Part shown: in pieces, positions 12,656 through 14,771 of the stretch
How the letters are laid out: each line of letters opens with the position of its first letter
Position numbering within the stretch: the stretch's first letter is position 1
Assembly: GCA_021812735.1 (NCBI GenBank)
Contig: JAKAMV010000144.1
Location: forward strand, 1-14,771
Source: Chloroflexota bacterium
GTDB taxonomy: Bacteria; Chloroflexota; Limnocylindria; Limnocylindrales; CSP1-4
Length of the DNA stretch: 14,771 nucleotides
Reading direction: 5' to 3'
Program-made: the position numbers and the translations under genes
Notes under the pieces: generated by a model
Told to the model about the DNA's origin: nothing
The model's database searches: none
What the model saw: the letters and a program-made list of their open reading frames with translations, nothing else

Positions 12656-14771
12656 TCAGTGGATCGCGGCCGCCCCCTCGAGGCCCTCGAACGTGATCGC
12701 CCCCTCCACGGGGCAGACGTACTGGCACAGCCGGCAGCCCACGCAGTAGTCGGGATCCACGTCGAGGCGGGACGTGCCGTTGCCGCCGGACCGGCGGATC
12801 GCCTGGTGCGCCCCGTCGTTGCAGGCGGCATAGCAGAGGTTGCAGCGGATGCACTTGTCCTGGTCGATCTCGGCCAGCAGCCGCCACTCCTGGTCGAGGC
12901 GCCCCCAGTCGGTGATGCCCGGCAGCGCCTTGCCCACGAGCTGGCTCGGGCTGGTCAGCCCCTTCGACCGCAGGTAGGTCGAGAGGCCGTCCACCAGGTC
13001 GTCCGCGAGCCGGAACCCGTAGTGCATCACGCTGGTGCCCACCTGCACGGTGGTGGCGCCCAGGAGCAGGAAGTCCACGGCGTCGCGCCAGGTCTCGATG
13101 CCGCCGATGCCCGAGAGCGGGATGCCCACCTCGGGGTCGGCGGCGAGCTGGCTGACCATGTTGAGGGCGATGGGCTTGACCGCCGGCCCGGCGTAGCCGC
13201 CGTGGCTGCCCTTGCCGCGGACGTCGGGCAGCAGCGCCCACGTGTCGAGGTCCACGCCGATGAGCGAGCTGATGGTGTTGATCAGCGCGACGCCGCCCGC
13301 GCCCGCCCGCCTGGCGGCGCGACCCGGGTAGCGGATGTCGGTGATGTTGGGCGTGAGCTTGACCAAGACGGGCATCTCGGCCTTCTCCATCACCCACTCG
13401 GTGATCATCTGGACGTAGTCCGGCACCTGGCCCACGGCCGCGCCCATGCCCCGCTCGCTCATGCCGTGCGGGCAGCCGAAATTGAGCTCGTAGCCGTCCG
13501 CGCCCGTGTCGTTGCACCTGGCCAGCATCTCGTGCCAGGCCTCGCGCCGCGCCTCCACCATGAGGCTGATCACGACCGCGTTGTCCGGGTAGCGCCTCTT
13601 GACCTCGCGGATCTCCGCGATGTTCACCTCGGTGGGGCGGTCGCTGATCAGCTCGATGTTGTTGATGCCGACGATCTTGCGGCCGCCGTACTCGAACGAG
13701 CCGAGCCGCGCGGTGACGTTGCGGATGGGGTCGCCGATGGTCTTCCAGACCGCTCCGCCCCAGCCGGCGTCGAAGGCGCGCGACACCATGTCCGCGCTGT
13801 TGCTGATGGGGCAGCTGGCCAGCCAGAACGGGTTGGGGCTCTTGATCCCGGCCATGTCCACCGAGAGGTCCACGCCGGGAACGGTCGAGTCCACCGCCCG
13901 CCGGACCGGCTCGATCCGCGGGCGCAGGCCCAGCGCGTCGATGATCGAGTGCGCCGCGAGCTTGCCCGCCTGGACCGCGTGGACGACCTCCCGGCCGCCG
14001 GACGCGATGTCGCCGATCGCCCACACCTTGGGGTTCGTCGTCCGTCCGGTGGCCGCGTCCGCCACGGCGGCGCCGTCGCGCAGCGGGACGCCCAGCTGGG
14101 CCAGCACGCCGTCCGCGGCGTCGGGCCGCTCCTGCCCCACCGCCCGGACCAGCGTGTCGAGGTCCACCTCGAATATGGAGCCCGGCACGGGCTCCGGCCG
14201 CGGCCGCCCGGACGCGTCGCGGTCGCCGGGCCGCATCGCCACGAAGCTCGCACCCGTGACGTGCCCGGCTCCCTGGATCTCGACCGGCGCGGTGTGCCAG
14301 CGGATCGTGATCCCCAGCTGGCGCGCCAGGTCGATCGCGTGCGGATAGGCGGGGCACTCCCCGGGGCCGCGCCGGTAGAACAGGGTGACCTCGTCGGCGC
14401 CCAGCCGGACCGCTGCCGCAGCGGCGTCGAACGCGGTGGACCCGCCGCCGACCACGCCCACGCGCCGGCCGACCACCGACGCCGCGCCGGGCTCCGGGTC
14501 GATGGCGGCCCGGATCACCGTGAGCGCGTCGATCACACCCGGCAGCGCCTCGCCCGCGACCCCGAGCGGCTTCGCGCGCCCGAGGCCAACGGCCAGCACC
14601 AGGGCGTCGTTCGAGGCCAGCAGGTCGGCGGCGTCGACGTCCGTGCCGACGGCGGTGCCCAGCGCGAGCCTCGCCCCCGCCCGCTCGACCTGGGCCGCCT
14701 CCACGGCCACGCTGTCTCGGGCCATCCGCCAGGGCACGATCCCGTGGTCCGCCAGGCCGCCCGCCCGCGGC
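12656..14771 (-). CDS. PreT-PreA fusion, dihydropyrimidine dehydrogenase; N-terminus cut by window edge
   Basis: The frame is open to the right edge (705 codons visible), so the start is not seen; the in-frame GTG at 14737 is internal, since AGGLADHGI before it already matches PreT/GltD proteins. First comes the PreT-like flavoprotein part: the NAD(P)H site GVVGGGSTA (about 14437-14463) and KVWAIGDIASGG of the FAD domain. The PreA part follows, with an FMN barrel. Residues contacting uracil in mammalian DPYD seem conserved: Asn in NNIELIS (13658-13660), Asn and the catalytic Cys of NFGCPHGM (13481-13483 and 13472-13474), and Asn-Thr in INTISS. Two ferredoxin-type clusters close the protein: CIRCNLCYAAC (12821-12853) and CVGCRLCQYVCP (12713-12745). 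It reduces uracil or thymine with NAD(P)H, the first step of reductive pyrimidine catabolism. In E. coli PreT and PreA are separate; the fused order here is that of DPYD. Confidence 0.9.
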   Translation of the reverse strand, partial: PRAGGLADHGIVPWRMARDSVAVEAAQVERAGARLALGTAVGTDVDAADLLASNDALVLAVGLGRAKPLGVAGEALPGVIDALTVIRAAIDPEPGAASVVGRRVGVVGGGSTAFDAAAAAVRLGADEVTLFYRRGPGECPAYPHAIDLARQLGITIRWHTAPVEIQGAGHVTGASFVAMRPGDRDASGRPRPEPVPGSIFEVDLDTLVRAVGQERPDAADGVLAQLGVPLRDGAAVADAATGRTTNPKVWAIGDIASGGREVVHAVQAGKLAAHSIIDALGLRPRIEPVRRAVDSTVPGVDLSVDMAGIKSPNPFWLASCPISNSADMVSRAFDAGWGGAVWKTIGDPIRNVTARLGSFEYGGRKIVGINNIELISDRPTEVNIAEIREVKRRYPDNAVVISLMVEARREAWHEMLARCNDTGADGYELNFGCPHGMSERGMGAAVGQVPDYVQMITEWVMEKAEMPVLVKLTPNITDIRYPGRAARRAGAGGVALINTISSLIGVDLDTWALLPDVRGKGSHGGYAGPAVKPIALNMVSQLAADPEVGIPLSGIGGIETWRDAVDFLLLGATTVQVGTSVMHYGFRLADDLVDGLSTYLRSKGLTSPSQLVGKALPGITDWGRLDQEWRLLAEIDQDKCIRCNLCYAACNDGAHQAIRRSGGNGTSRLDVDPDYCVGCRLCQYVCPVEGAITFEGLEGAAAIH

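Noticed and set aside
13472..13661. Suspected loss of catalytic or substrate residues in the PreA half (AAVGQ and MVEARREAW)
   Set aside because: Realigning by residue number to DPYD puts the key Asn and Cys in NNIELIS, NFGC and INTISS, all of which are present.

Overview
The window is very G+C rich (roughly three quarters by eye) and gene-dense. Genes are coupled by GTGA stop/start overlaps and use GTG starts, and one gene has a possible leaderless promoter. Several things recall high-GC Chloroflexota (Limnocylindria-like soil or freshwater lineages): a secreted protein built of TQP-type Ig-like repeats, a ubiquitin-like MoaD paired with an Asp-box propeller, and a SIMPL-type lipoprotein. 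An actinobacterium cannot be excluded. No RNA gene, CRISPR array, insertion sequence or integrase was seen.

Layout. At the left edge an aldehyde-dehydrogenase-superfamily gene runs leftward and lacks its 3' end. Divergent from it, a degenerate universal-stress-like protein (1121-1714) overlaps by 4 bp a 112-residue protein (1711-2049). The latter has the two flanking halves of an amidohydrolase but none of the catalytic barrel. A SIMPL/DUF541-like lipoprotein (2249-2974) follows and converges on a leftward two-component operon (response regulator 4431-5105, sensor kinase 2993-4438). Upstream of that operon are a perfect 18-bp hairpin and a small secreted helical protein (5185-5964).

Across a 367-bp divergent region, which carries an 11-bp-spaced GTGTAA direct repeat, a 12-TM-type MFS transporter (6332-7714) is coupled to a soluble YkoP-like protein (7711-8331). 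These converge, sharing a CTAG stop palindrome, on a leftward pair: a MoaD/ThiS-type protein ending in Gly-Gly (8328-8591) and a cytosolic six-Asp-box propeller (8611-9684). A 721-residue secreted Ig-repeat protein (10004-12169) follows. Next is a 486-bp repeat-rich gap with a terminator. At the right edge a leftward PreT-PreA fusion, a dihydropyrimidine dehydrogenase arranged like the eukaryotic enzyme, lacks its N-terminus.

Working together: the clearest functional units are the RR-HK operon, the MFS-YkoP pair and the MoaD-propeller pair. The pyrimidine-reduction enzyme probably belongs to a catabolic cluster to the right. The most unusual observation is that two neighbouring genes (1711-2049 and 2249-2974) both look like known families with the central part missing and the two ends joined in frame. 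All family names come from reading motifs and from memory of the families; no database search was made.
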